DNA of 64,000 nt from Candidatus Siliceabacter maunaloa. GTDB taxonomy: Bacteria; Actinomycetota; Thermoleophilia; Solirubrobacterales; Solirubrobacteraceae. Below the pieces are notes generated by a model. That model saw only the letters and a program-made list of their open reading frames with translations, had not been told where the DNA came from and ran no database searches. The stretch is from NCBI GenBank assembly GCA_024330185.1, contig JANDLV010000005.1:1-64000 (forward strand), given 5' to 3'. This document shows, in pieces, positions 1 through 7,713 of this stretch; positions within the stretch are counted from its first letter, which is position 1, and each line of letters begins with the position of its first letter. A program made the translations under genes and the position numbers.

Positions 1-52
1 CCGCCCAGCGGACGCGATCAACCACGCCCACTTGACAAACCGCCGTCCATAT

Positions 53-327
53 CAGTGAGAGTCCTACCCGCCCGTATTGATGGGCGAGGAAGGACGCGCG
101 ATGAAGGCACGCAGGCGCACCCCGAGCAGGTCATCCCGAAGCTGTGCGAGGCCAACCGGCTGCTGGGCAAGGCAAGGGAGGCCGAGGTCTGCCGGCACCT
201 GAGATCAGCGAGCCGGCCTACCGCCGCCGGCGCAATCGGTAAGGCGGGATGGAAGGCCGCCGATGACGTCAGCGCCTTGGAGCTGGCGCGCGAGAACCAG
301 CGGCTCAAGGCGATCGTGGCCGACTAG
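53..327 (+). pseudogene. IS3-family orfA remnant (older copy)
   Basis: This stretch is a degraded copy of the start of the IS3 orfA gene found intact at 462. Both copies share the leader (gtgagag, then a tacccgc run) and the start MKARR-TPEQV, and both end with the ENQRLKAIVAD motif. The older copy has lost the terminal inverted repeat, has several indels within the helix-turn-helix region (SENTYHRW is unreadable) and stops at a TAG after VAD. No orfB follows it. It is a relic left by an earlier insertion or by partial duplication of the element next door, and should encode no active protein. Confidence 0.7.
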
Positions 328-400
328 GCGCTGAAGTGCCCTATGGACTTCCTCCGAGATCCCCGAAGCGAGCTCATTCGAGGTGGCGTGACCCCGGGGG

Positions 401-422
401 TTCGGTCCGGTGCTTGTGAGAG
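401..422 (+). repeat. IS3 left terminal inverted repeat
   Basis: This sequence begins ttcggtcc and ends gtgagag. It matches the reverse complement of 3190-3211 at about 16 of 22 positions, with the mismatches in the middle. Confidence 0.65.
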
Positions 423-461
423 TTCTACCCGCTCGTGATCATGGGCGAGGAAGGACGCGCG

Positions 462-797
462 ATGAAGGCACGCAGGCACACCCCCGAGCAGGTCATCCGC
501 AAGTTGCGGGAGGCCGATCGGCTGTTGGCCGAGGGCACGACGACCGCGGAGGTCGCGCGGCACCTGGAGGTCTCCGAGAACACGTATCACCGCTGGCGCA
601 CCCAGTACGGCGGGATGAAGGCCGACGACGCCAAGCGGCTCAAGGAGCTCGAGCGCGAGAACCAGCGGTTGAAGGCGATCGTGGCCGACCAGGCGTTGGA
701 GTGCCGCGCGCTGAAGGAGGTCGCGCGGGGACGGATGAAAGTCAAGTTCCCGTCATCGCGTTGGCGCGTTGGCGTTGTTGGTGGTGCCAGTCGGTGA
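462..797 (+). pseudogene. IS3 transposase subunit OrfA, 3' end replaced by IS110 insertion
   Basis: OrfA is the small helix-turn-helix subunit of IS3 transposases and contributes to the OrfAB fusion. The start at 462 is preferred because an AAGGA ribosome site lies 6 bases upstream, and MKARRHTPEQ is the usual OrfA beginning. The helix-turn-helix is visible (TTAEVARHLEVSENTYHRWR), followed by a leucine-zipper-like helix (LKELERENQRLKAIV). The true reading frame runs to position 731. The last residues (after ALKEVARG) come from the inserted IS110 element, which replaces the native Asn-Trp-stop. Joining 731 directly to 2218 gives that native ending, which also places orfB in its usual overlapping frame. 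Confidence 0.8.
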
Positions 798-1965
798 CGG
801 TGCGCTCGTAGGCGGCCTGTGCGTGTTCGGCGGTGGCGCGCTCGGCCTGGCGGCGTTGCTCGCGGTTGAGCGGCTGGCGCGGCCCGCCGGGCTTGCGCGG
901 GGCGGCGCCGGCCTTGAGCTCGACGCCGCGGAGCTTCTTGTCGGTAGCGGTCGGCATGGTGTAGGCGTAATCGCGTTGGGTGGTCAGCAGGTGCCAGAAC
1001 AGGGTCGCCATCTTGCGCGCGGTGGCGACGATCGCGATCTGCTGGCCGCGGCGCCCGCGGGTGCGTTCGTAGAAGGCCTTCAGCGGTCCGGGCGTGCGGA
1101 CGGCGGTCAGGGCGGCCTCGACGAGCACGTGGCGGACCTCGCTGGCGCCTTCCTTGCTGATGCGCCCGGTGTGCGCGGGGCTGGCGCCCGACTGACGGAC
1201 CCGCGGGTCAAGGCCGAGGTAGCCGACCAGCCGGCGCGTGTCGGGGAAGCGGGCGATGTCGCCGACAGCGGCCAGGAACACGGTCGCGGTGATCATCCCC
1301 ACGCCGGGGACGGTCATCAGCCGCTTGGCCTCGTCGCTGTCAAGCGTGTAGCGGGCCAGATCGCGCTCGAGCGTGGTGATCTCCTCGGTGAGGAAGTCGA
1401 TCTGGCGCAGCCCGGCGTTGACCGTGTCGCGCTCGTCAACGGGCAGCGCGAGCGCGGCGAGCCATTCGCGGCCGGCGACGCCGAAGACGTCGGTCATCGG
1501 CGGCCTGGGCTTGAGGTTGCGATGCAGCACCGCGAGGATCTCGTTCTTGAAGCGGGCACGGTGACGGACGAGCTTGGCGCGCCGCGCGGTGCGGCGCCGC
1601 AGCGCCCGGATCGTCTCGTCGGGCTGCCAGCAGTCTTCCAGCAGCCCGGCGTGCAGCAGCTGAGCGATGGTGCGCGCCTCGCGTCGGTCGGTCTTGTTCT
1701 TGGCCTGGGCGATGACCGCCAGCCGGCGCGTGTTGGCCACGATCACCTGCTTGACGTGGGGCCCGATGATCCGGGCGATCTGCAGCGCGTTGCCCGTGGC
1801 CTCCATCGCGACGCGATCCTGCGGACCGAGCTGCTCAGCGAACTCGCGCAACGCGCCACGCCCTGTCGCGACCCGCGGGCCGCGGCGCACGCAACCGTCT
1901 GGCTCGCAGATCGCGATCTCGCAGAAGTCGCGATGCACGTCCATGCCGATACTGCGTCCCTCCAT
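742..1965 (-). CDS. IS110-family transposase (DEDD recombinase)
   Basis: This is the recombinase of IS110-type elements, which in studied members is guided by an element-encoded bridge RNA to pair donor and target DNA. At 407 residues it is family-sized. The N-terminal RuvC-like domain shows the acidic residues of the DEDD set in GMDVHRDF, VAMEATGN and KTDRREAR. The C-terminal Transposase_20 domain shows TVPGVGMITA, YLGLDPRVRQSG and the GRISKEG loop associated with the nucleophilic serine. The ATG at 1965 is chosen over the in-frame upstream start at 2019 because AAGGGGG lies about 8 bases before it. The frame is intact, so the protein may be active. Confidence 0.9.
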   Translation of the reverse strand: MEGRSIGMDVHRDFCEIAICEPDGCVRRGPRVATGRGALREFAEQLGPQDRVAMEATGNALQIARIIGPHVKQVIVANTRRLAVIAQAKNKTDRREARTIAQLLHAGLLEDCWQPDETIRALRRRTARRAKLVRHRARFKNEILAVLHRNLKPRPPMTDVFGVAGREWLAALALPVDERDTVNAGLRQIDFLTEEITTLERDLARYTLDSDEAKRLMTVPGVGMITATVFLAAVGDIARFPDTRRLVGYLGLDPRVRQSGASPAHTGRISKEGASEVRHVLVEAALTAVRTPGPLKAFYERTRGRRGQQIAIVATARKMATLFWHLLTTQRDYAYTMPTATDKKLRGVELKAGAAPRKPGGPRQPLNREQRRQAERATAEHAQAAYERTVTDWHHQQRQRANAMTGT

Positions 1966-2213
1966 CGACTGCCCCCTTCTCGGTTGTGATCGAACAGTGC
2001 GTCGCAGGCGTTCGGGCACGCGACAGTGACGGATTCGTGCTCAAGGCACACCCGGGCGAGTCGCAGGGGCGGCCATGGAAACTGTCGAGCTCGAAGCTCA
2101 TCCCTGTTGGCACGGCCTGCCCGTTGCGCGTGATCTCCGACAGAGCCCCATAGCCCGGTCGAACCCTTGGTTCGGCCCCGGTGCCATCGAGCCTGCCCGA
2201 CCATTCTCATGCC
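1966..2213 (-). ncRNA. candidate IS110 bridge RNA region
   Basis: The 248 bases between the element edge and the transposase start hold no convincing ORF. This is the position where IS110-group elements encode their bridge RNA. A short stem (GAGCT, 3-base loop, AGCTC) occurs near 2086-2098 in transposase sense. Next to it, at 2077-2084, the transposase-sense strand reads CAGTTTCC, the same eight bases found in the target DNA immediately left of the insertion point (read in the same orientation), as expected of a left target guide. The RNA ends, the donor loop and the right target guide were not resolved by eye. Confidence 0.4.
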
Positions 2214-2222
2214 GGGAAACTG

Positions 2223-3059
2223 GTGAGCCCAGCCCGCCGGCGCCGGGCGGTCGCGATGGTGCGCGGCCGCCTCGGTGTCAGCGAGCGCTGGGCCTGCCGG
2301 GTCGTTGGGCAGCACCGCTCGACGCAGCGCTACGAACCGACGGTCGCCGACGATGACGGGGCGCTGCGTGCCGCGTTGCGCGAGGTGGCCGGGCAGCGGC
2401 CGCGGTGGGGGTACCGCCGGGCGCACGCCAGGTTGTGCGAGGAGGGCTGGGCGGTGAACCGCAAGCGCGTGCAGCGGCTGTGGCGCGAGGAGGGCCTGCG
2501 GGTCGCGCCCAGGCCGCGCAAGCGGCGTGTGCCGGCCGGTCAGCCCGACCGCTCGCAGCTGCGGGCCAGCGGCCCGGATGAGGTGTGGGCGGTGGACTTC
2601 CAGCACGACATGACCGCCGACGGCGGCCCGATCAGGCTGGTCAACGTCATCGACGAGCACACCCGCGAGGCGCTGGTCATGCACGTGGCGCGCAGCATCA
2701 GCGCCGACGACCTCGTCACCTGCCTCGAGACGGCCGTCGTCGCGCGGGGCCGGGCCCCCAGGTTCCTGCGCTCGGACAACGGCACCGAGCTGACCGGTCA
2801 CGCGCTCAAGGACTGGTGCCGGTTTCAGGACCGCACGGAGAGCGCGTTCATCGCGCCCGGCGCGCCGTGGCAGAACGGGTTCGTCGAGTCCTTCCACGCC
2901 CGCGTCCGCGACGAGCTGCTCAACGTCGAGCACTTCGCCTGCCTGGCCGAGGCGCGCGTGGTGATCGGTGACTGGCAGCAGGACTACAACACCCGGCGCC
3001 CGCACAGCTCGCTGGGCGGCCGGCCGCCGGCCGTCTACGCCGCCACGCTCGTCGCCTGA
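2223..3059 (+). CDS. IS3-family transposase OrfB (DDE integrase core)
   Basis: This is the catalytic subunit of IS3 transposase. It starts at GTG 2223 (LVSPARRRRAV), the classical OrfB beginning that overlaps the end of OrfA. An HTH_21-like segment (PRWGYRRAHARL) is followed by the rve integrase core, with the DDE triad seen in VWAVDFQHD, LRSDNGTE and GFVESFHARVRDEL. The C-terminus NTRRPHSSLGGRPPA is typical. The frame is complete (278 residues), but the natural -1 frameshift fusion with OrfA is impossible because IS110 sits between them. Confidence 0.9.
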   Translation: MSPARRRRAVAMVRGRLGVSERWACRVVGQHRSTQRYEPTVADDDGALRAALREVAGQRPRWGYRRAHARLCEEGWAVNRKRVQRLWREEGLRVAPRPRKRRVPAGQPDRSQLRASGPDEVWAVDFQHDMTADGGPIRLVNVIDEHTREALVMHVARSISADDLVTCLETAVVARGRAPRFLRSDNGTELTGHALKDWCRFQDRTESAFIAPGAPWQNGFVESFHARVRDELLNVEHFACLAEARVVIGDWQQDYNTRRPHSSLGGRPPAVYAATLVA

Positions 3060-3189
3060 CCCACCGCCCCGGGGGCACCGGTCGCGCGCGCGGACCGATC
3101 GCCCGCCGCTCGCGCTCGCCTACGGCTCGCCCTTCGCGGCAGGCGATCCGTCCGGCAGGCCTCCTAGCGTTCCTGCCTCTACCCACCAG

Positions 3190-3211
3190 CTCTCACAGCA
3201 GGTGGACCGAA
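3190..3211 (-). repeat. IS3 right terminal inverted repeat
   Basis: Its reverse complement begins ttcggtcc and ends gtgagag, pairing with 401-422. It lies 130 bases past the orfB stop. Confidence 0.65.
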
Positions 3212-3231
3212 GAACGGGGTCCCTCCAGAGG

Positions 3232-3792
3232 CTATGGCACCGCGCGAAAGTACAAGTCGCGCTCGTGTACCGGTGCCGTTCGCAACCGCTCGAGCAGCGA
3301 TGCATGGAAGTGTGGCTCGTGCACTACGACCTGCGTGAAGCGAAAGCTGGAGCCATCGGTCCGCTCGATGACGTCGGCCAAGGGCCGGTCTGGTCCGAGG
3401 AGCGGTAGGCGCGCGATCGGCTCTGGGTCCGGAGGATCGTCCGGCTCGCTGTGAGCCGCCCTGTCCTCGGCGGTCCAGACCTCCCACGCGTAGCTACGAC
3501 CGTCGCGGCCCGTGGCGAAACCCTCACAGAAGGTCAGAGCTTGGTCAGGCGCGAGCTCGAGCTGTGTCGCGACCTGTGCGACAGGCTCGCCGGCGAGGGC
3601 GAACCCGACTATGCCGAGATCGTCGAAGTCGGGGACCGAGTCCACGGTGGCGTGGATCGTTTCACACGATTGAACGACCCAAGCCGACCGGCGCCCCGAG
3701 TCCCTTCCTGCAGCGTGACCCGACGCATCTCTCCTGGGCCTGACGCAAGCTGGCGATTTGCCGCTCGTTTCGCCTTCGAAACGTCCCCTCAT
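3232..3792 (-). CDS. hypothetical protein
   Basis: I do not recognise this protein. The part from about residue 50 (SVPDFDDLGIVGF) to the end looks like a real globular sequence: acidic, with mixed aliphatic residues, an FRFTQVVVHEP strand-like segment and no low-complexity bias. The first 40-50 residues are arginine- and serine-rich and may lie upstream of the true start; a GTG in frame just before DSVPDF is an alternative. No signal peptide or membrane segment is seen. Its 3' end lies about 20 bases from the IS3 right end, so the element inserted just beyond it. Base composition is less GC-rich than the core genes. Confidence 0.4.
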   Translation of the reverse strand: MRGRFEGETSGKSPACVRPRRDASGHAAGRDSGRRSAWVVQSCETIHATVDSVPDFDDLGIVGFALAGEPVAQVATQLELAPDQALTFCEGFATGRDGRSYAWEVWTAEDRAAHSEPDDPPDPEPIARLPLLGPDRPLADVIERTDGSSFRFTQVVVHEPHFHASLLERLRTAPVHERDLYFRAVP

Positions 3793-3988
3793 GCCGCGAT
3801 GGTGGACCCATGACGGATTCGACGGGAAGGTCCCGGGCCTCGCGCCGCCCCGCGTGCAGCGCAGACGTCACAAGGCTGCCAACGGCCTGCGGGCCAATTC
3901 ATCCCCTGTCGTCGACGCCAGCGACCAACGAGGCCACCGAGCTCGGGAGTCGCGCTCGGTACGAATGGTCAACGAGGAGGTCCCGGTC

Positions 3989-4345
3989 GTGAGCGAGCAT
4001 CGCCTCGCCGCGGCGCTGCTGGACTCTCTCGACAACGAGGCCCTTGCCGCCTTGGCCGAACGGCTGCGCCCCCACCTCGCCGAGCGCGATCCTGGCGGCG
4101 GCGAACTCCTGAGCCCTCGGGAAGCCGCCGGCCGGCTCGGACTCCATGAGCGCACGGTAGCTCGGATGGCCAGAGAAGGGCGCATTCCGGGCGCGGTGAA
4201 GATCGGGCGCAGCTGGCGCTTCCACTCAGAGCGACTGTCGCCACGGCCACCCCTGCGATCGGTCGAAGCAGGTCCAAGGCCACGCGACCTCGGGAGGCGC
4301 GAGGCCGGCCTGACATCCGTGCGTGCCATTCGCGGCGCTGGGTGA
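3989..4345 (+). CDS. excisionase-like helix-turn-helix DNA-binding protein
   Basis: This small protein (118 residues) has a MerR/excisionase-type winged helix in its middle: LLSPREAAGRLGLHERTVARM, then EGRIPGAVKIGRSWRF, the wing that in this family inserts into the minor groove. An N-terminal helical region (LAAALLDSLDNEALAALAERL) precedes it. The GTG at 3989 is preferred over the in-frame ATG at 3966 because GAGGAGG lies 8 bases upstream of it. It sits 70 bases before an integrase gene on the same strand, so a role as recombination directionality factor is likely by context. A small helix-turn-helix regulator is the alternative. The last 35 residues are basic and disordered-looking. Confidence 0.7.
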   Translation: MSEHRLAAALLDSLDNEALAALAERLRPHLAERDPGGGELLSPREAAGRLGLHERTVARMAREGRIPGAVKIGRSWRFHSERLSPRPPLRSVEAGPRPRDLGRREAGLTSVRAIRGAG

Positions 4346-4415
4346 ACATGACCGAGCAGACCGAGAGGTACGAGGAACAGGTGCATCTCGACCGCAGGCG
4401 CGTTAGAACGCTCTC

Positions 4416-5642
4416 GTGAGCGTCCATCGTCAGACCGATGGGTGGCGCGTCAAGTGGCGCGAGGGCAGCCGCCAGCGCTCGCGCACGTTCGAGCGCAAGC
4501 GCGACGCCGAGGTCTGGGACGCCGAGGTCAAAAGGCGGCGCCAGCTCGGACCGCTGGCCGTGCAGCAGCTCACCGAGCGCGGCCCGACGCTGGGCGAGTG
4601 GATCACGCAGCGCTGGTCGCGCGAGCACGGCGCCACGCTGGCCAAGCGCACGCGCGACCGCTACGCCAGCTCCTACGAGCTGCACGTCGCTCCGTGGCTT
4701 GACGACGTGCCGATCCGCGAGCTGACGGTCTCCAGGCTACGGGCGTGGCAGGCCGAGCGCACCGCGCAGGGCGAGAGCGCGGACACGATCCAGAAGGCGC
4801 GCACGTTCCTGTCCTCCGTCCTGCGTCATGCCGCCGAGTCGGAGGCCATTCCGGCCAACCCGCTCGCGTTGGTGCGCGCGCCACGCGCCGAGCACCGCGA
4901 GGAGGTGGTTCCCCTGGCTCCCGCGACCGTCGAGGCGATCCGCGCCGTGCTCGCTGCGCCCATGCCGGTCGCGGTGGCCGAGCGCGCGCACGGGACGCGG
5001 CGATGCCGCGCCTACGAGCAGCCGGACCAGCGCAGCGCGGCGATCCGCCAGCGCGACGCGTGCCTTGTCTGCCTGTTGGCCTACAGCGGCCTGCGTCCCA
5101 GCGAGGCCGGCGCATTGCGCTGGGCCGACGTGCGGGACCGCACCCTCCTCACCCAGCGCGCGACCGAGGCCGACGGCACCGTGAAGTCCACGAAGGGGCG
5201 CAAGGCCCGCACGGTGCGCCTGCTGGCCCCTCTCGCCACGGACCTGCGCGAGTGGAGAATGGCCGCCGGCAGGCCGCCCGACACCGCACTGGTGTTCCCC
5301 AGGAGCGACGGCGCGGCATGGACGAAGGAGGACTGGGGGAACTGGCGCTCGCGGACTTGGCGCGCGGGCTGCGAGCGAAGCCACCTCGACCCGGTTCCGC
5401 GCCCCTACGACCTGCGCCACTCCTTCGCCTCCCTGCTGCTGGCCGAGGGGCGCACGATCCACTACGTGGCCGCCCAGCTCGGCCATTCCCCCGCGCTGAC
5501 CCTGGGCACCTACGGCCACGTCCTGGCTGAGTACGCGGAGGGCGACTCCATCGACGTCGAGGCGGAGATCGTCAAGGCTCGCGCCGAGAATGTTCCCTCA
5601 GAGTTCCCTCAGTGGCGATCCGGGCTACGTGCCGAGCGATGA
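4416..5642 (+). CDS. tyrosine recombinase / phage-type integrase
   Basis: Site-specific integrase of 408 residues starting at GTG. The N-terminus (MSVHRQTDGWRVKWREG) is the AP2-like arm-binding domain, residues ~60-160 are the SAM-like core-binding domain, and the rest is catalytic. Active-site residues are Arg in SGLRPSEAGALRW, Lys in the KSTKGRKARTV hairpin, Arg in YDLRHSFAS, His in QLGHSP and the nucleophile Tyr in LGTYGHV. The first His of the HxxR box is Tyr, a common variant. An insert of about 30 residues (RAHGTRRCRAYEQPDQR) precedes box I. The 3' end lies 43 bases from the 3' end of a tRNA-Asp gene, a classic attachment site. Confidence 0.92.
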   Translation: MSVHRQTDGWRVKWREGSRQRSRTFERKRDAEVWDAEVKRRRQLGPLAVQQLTERGPTLGEWITQRWSREHGATLAKRTRDRYASSYELHVAPWLDDVPIRELTVSRLRAWQAERTAQGESADTIQKARTFLSSVLRHAAESEAIPANPLALVRAPRAEHREEVVPLAPATVEAIRAVLAAPMPVAVAERAHGTRRCRAYEQPDQRSAAIRQRDACLVCLLAYSGLRPSEAGALRWADVRDRTLLTQRATEADGTVKSTKGRKARTVRLLAPLATDLREWRMAAGRPPDTALVFPRSDGAAWTKEDWGNWRSRTWRAGCERSHLDPVPRPYDLRHSFASLLLAEGRTIHYVAAQLGHSPALTLGTYGHVLAEYAEGDSIDVEAEIVKARAENVPSEFPQWRSGLRAER

Positions 5643-5685
5643 CCGCGTCCCGCGACACCGCCGGTTTGCAGGGAGATCCCGGGAG

Positions 5686-5759
5686 CGGGAGCGACGGGAC
5701 TCGAACCCGCGACCTCCGGCGTGACAGGCCGGCGCTCTAACCGACTGAGCTACGCCCCC
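5686..5759 (-). tRNA. tRNA-Asp (GUC)
   Basis: Cloverleaf of 74 nt on the minus strand. The acceptor GGGGGCG pairs with CGCUCCC (one G-U), the anticodon stem is GCCGG/CCGGC-like with loop CUGUCAC giving anticodon GUC, the T loop is GUUCGAGUC and the discriminator is G. CCA is not encoded. Its 3' end faces the integrase gene, so it is the probable att site of an integrative element extending to the left. Confidence 0.95.
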
Positions 5760-5866
5760 TCGAGAGGAGGCAGTCGAGTATCGCAGACACTGCGCACAGA
5801 CCTCGACGGCGCGGACGTTCCACCACCGCCTCGCCGCCCGGCCCGCGCGACGTGCACAATGCCCCC

Positions 5867-6247
5867 ATGGAGCGCGAGGCGGACATCAACGTCGTGGGCG
5901 GCTCGCTGCTGCCCTGTTCCACCGATCCCGTGACCGGGTTCTTCCGGGACGGCTGCTGTGCCACCAGTCCCGAGGACATCGGCAGCCACACCGTCTGCGC
6001 GATCGTGACCGCCGAGTTCCTGGCGTTCAGCGCGAGCGCGGGCAACGACCTGTCCACCCCGCGCCTGCAGTGGGGGTTCGCCGGGCTGGCACCGGGTGAC
6101 CGCTGGTGCGTGTGCGCGGCCCGGTGGCTGGAGGCCTACGAGGCCGGTTGCGCACCCCCGGTCGTGCTCGGGGCGACGCACGCGCGAGCCGTGGAGATCG
6201 TCGGGATCGACGCCTTGCTGGCCCACGCCGAGCAGGCGGTCGAGTAG
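5867..6247 (+). CDS. DUF2237 family protein
   Basis: The whole 126-residue protein matches the DUF2237 pattern: NVVGGSLLPCSTDPVTGFFRDG near the start (quoted in part), then CCATSPEDIGSHTVCAIVTAEFL and LAPGDRWCVCAARW, ending in an HARAVEIV segment. The family is widespread and of unknown biochemical role; the conserved cysteines suggest redox or metal chemistry, which is only an inference. The ATG at 5867 is chosen over the GTG at 5852 because conservation begins at the DINVVGG segment. It is followed within about 60 bases by a P450 gene on the same strand. Confidence 0.85.
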   Translation: MEREADINVVGGSLLPCSTDPVTGFFRDGCCATSPEDIGSHTVCAIVTAEFLAFSASAGNDLSTPRLQWGFAGLAPGDRWCVCAARWLEAYEAGCAPPVVLGATHARAVEIVGIDALLAHAEQAVE

Positions 6248-6308
6248 CGCTTTGTCGCTTATCGGCCCTCCGCCGCCGCCCACGACCAACCCGCTGCGAC
6301 GGCTGGGG

Positions 6309-7694
6309 ATGGACGTGCGCAACGACCGCCGGGCCCACGAGCCGCCTTTCCCCCCGGGCGACGTCAACTACAGCCTCGCCCGGGCGCGGCGGATGGTGCG
6401 CGACCCGCTCGGCGTGCTGCTGGACGCCTACGAGCGCTATGGGCCGGTGTTCACCCTGCGGGTCTTCCACGAGCGGATCGTGTGGGTGCTGGGGCCACAG
6501 GCCAACCACCACGTGCTGGTCTCCAACGCGCCCAACTTCCTCTGGCGCGAGGGCCACTTCCGCGAACTGCTGCCCCTGCTGGGCGACGGCCTGCTGACCA
6601 TCGACGGGGACTTCCACCGCCGCTCGCGGCGGATCGTGCTCCCCGCCTTCCACCACGAGCGCATCGCGGCGGCGACGGGGCTCATGGTCGAGGAGACTCA
6701 GCGGGCCATGGCCGGGCTGCGCGACGGCGCGCGGATCGACTTCTACGCGTGGATGCGCTCGCTGGCCATGCGCATCGCCATGCGGGCGCTGTTCGGGCTT
6801 GACCCCGACCGCGAGCGCGAGATCGACGCCGCAGCCGAGTTCCACCAGGCGCTGGCCTTCTACGGCAACGACTACTGGATGCAGGTCGCCCGCGGGCCCG
6901 GCTCCCCCTTTGCGCGCATGCAGCGGGCGCGGGCGCGGCTCAACCGCCTCGTCTTCGGCGAGATCGCGCGGCGGCGGACGACCGGGGAGCGCGGTGAGGA
7001 CATCCTCTCGCTGCTGCTGGACGCCCAGGACGAGGACGGGTCGCGGCTGTCGGACAAGCACGTGCGCGACGAGGTCATGACGCTGCTCTTCGCAGGGCAC
7101 GACACGACGACGGCGACCGTCGCCTTCCTGGTCCACGAGCTGGCCGACGCGCCGGCGTGGGCCGACCGGGTGGCCGAGGAGGGCCGTCGCGTGCTGGGCG
7201 ACCGCGCGCCCGACGCGGCGACGCTGATGGGCGGTGGGCTGCCCGAGCTGGACATGGTCCTCGACGAGATCCTGCGCCTGTATCCGGCGGCGTGGGTCGG
7301 GCCGCGCCGCTCGGTGGCGCCCTTCGAGATCGTTGGCGTGCGCGCGCCGGGCGGTGTGCCGGTCAACTACTCCTCGTGGGCCAGCCACCGGCTGCCCGAC
7401 GTATGGGACGCGCCCGACGCGTTCCGTCCGGAGCGATTCGGGCCCGACGCTCGGGCGCGGATCCCCAAGGGCGCCTACGTGCCCTTCGGCGGCGGCTCGC
7501 GCATCTGCCTGGGGATGCGCTTCGGCCAGCTCGAGATCAAGGTCATCGCGACGCTGCTGCTGCGTTCGTGGCGCTTCACGTTCGAGCCGGGCTGGCGCCT
7601 GGCGGTGCGCCAGACGCCGACCATCGGACCGGCGGATGGGCTGCCGGTGCGGGTGAGCCGCACGCCGGCACCGGCTCAGCACGCCGCGGCCTGA
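6309..7694 (+). CDS. cytochrome P450
   Basis: Heme-thiolate monooxygenase of about 461 residues. The I-helix oxygen-binding motif is FAGHDTTTA, the K-helix ExxR is in DEILRLYP, the PERF-like segment is FRPERFGP and the heme-ligand loop is FGGGSRICLG with the cysteine ligand. The proline-rich start (PPFPPGD) is the usual hinge, and no membrane anchor precedes it, so it is probably soluble. The ATG at 6309 is used; a TTG at 6252 would add a proline-rich extension. No ferredoxin or reductase gene lies nearby, and the substrate cannot be told. It resembles CYP102/CYP110-like bacterial fatty-acid or terpene hydroxylases in general layout only. Confidence 0.93.
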   Translation: MDVRNDRRAHEPPFPPGDVNYSLARARRMVRDPLGVLLDAYERYGPVFTLRVFHERIVWVLGPQANHHVLVSNAPNFLWREGHFRELLPLLGDGLLTIDGDFHRRSRRIVLPAFHHERIAAATGLMVEETQRAMAGLRDGARIDFYAWMRSLAMRIAMRALFGLDPDREREIDAAAEFHQALAFYGNDYWMQVARGPGSPFARMQRARARLNRLVFGEIARRRTTGERGEDILSLLLDAQDEDGSRLSDKHVRDEVMTLLFAGHDTTTATVAFLVHELADAPAWADRVAEEGRRVLGDRAPDAATLMGGGLPELDMVLDEILRLYPAAWVGPRRSVAPFEIVGVRAPGGVPVNYSSWASHRLPDVWDAPDAFRPERFGPDARARIPKGAYVPFGGGSRICLGMRFGQLEIKVIATLLLRSWRFTFEPGWRLAVRQTPTIGPADGLPVRVSRTPAPAQHAAA

Positions 7695-7713
7695 CGAGCG
7701 GCGGTCGGGCAGG

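Larger units (their letters stand above)
732..2213 (-). mobile_element. IS110-family insertion sequence
   Basis: An element of about 1.48 kb sits inside the IS3 copy at the last codons of orfA. Its borders are inferred from the reconstructed IS3 junction. The four bases ggga occur at both edges (728-731 and 2214-2217), so the exact border is ambiguous within them. The layout is a long non-coding segment of about 250 bases upstream of a single transposase gene and almost none downstream, which matches the IS110 group proper, whose upstream non-coding end encodes the bridge RNA. There are no terminal inverted repeats, as is usual for this family. Confidence 0.75.
401..3211 (+). mobile_element. 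IS3-family insertion sequence, interrupted by an IS110-family element
   Basis: The element has orfA (462) and orfB (2223-3059) in the overlapping-frame arrangement of the IS3 family. Imperfect terminal inverted repeats at 401-422 and 3190-3211 share the outer ttcggtcc and inner gtgagag blocks. Removing the IS110 insertion at about 732-2213 restores a unit of about 1.33 kb, a normal IS3 length, and restores an orfA that would end with Asn-Trp-stop. I see no clear 3-bp target duplication outside the ends (ggg to the left, gaa to the right), so the exact termini may differ by a few bases. The element is inactive unless orfB is expressed from the inserted DNA. Confidence 0.8.

Noticed and set aside
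393-400. Target-site duplication of the IS3 element
   Set aside because: The three bases outside the left end (ggg) and right end (gaa) differ.
769-1989. Long plus-strand ORF across the IS110 element
   Set aside because: It is the antisense shadow of the transposase gene, whose catalytic motifs are on the minus strand.
3213-3990. Possible second copy of the tRNA-Asp 3' end as att site
   Set aside because: No match to the tRNA 3' segment was found between the IS3 element and the excisionase-like gene.
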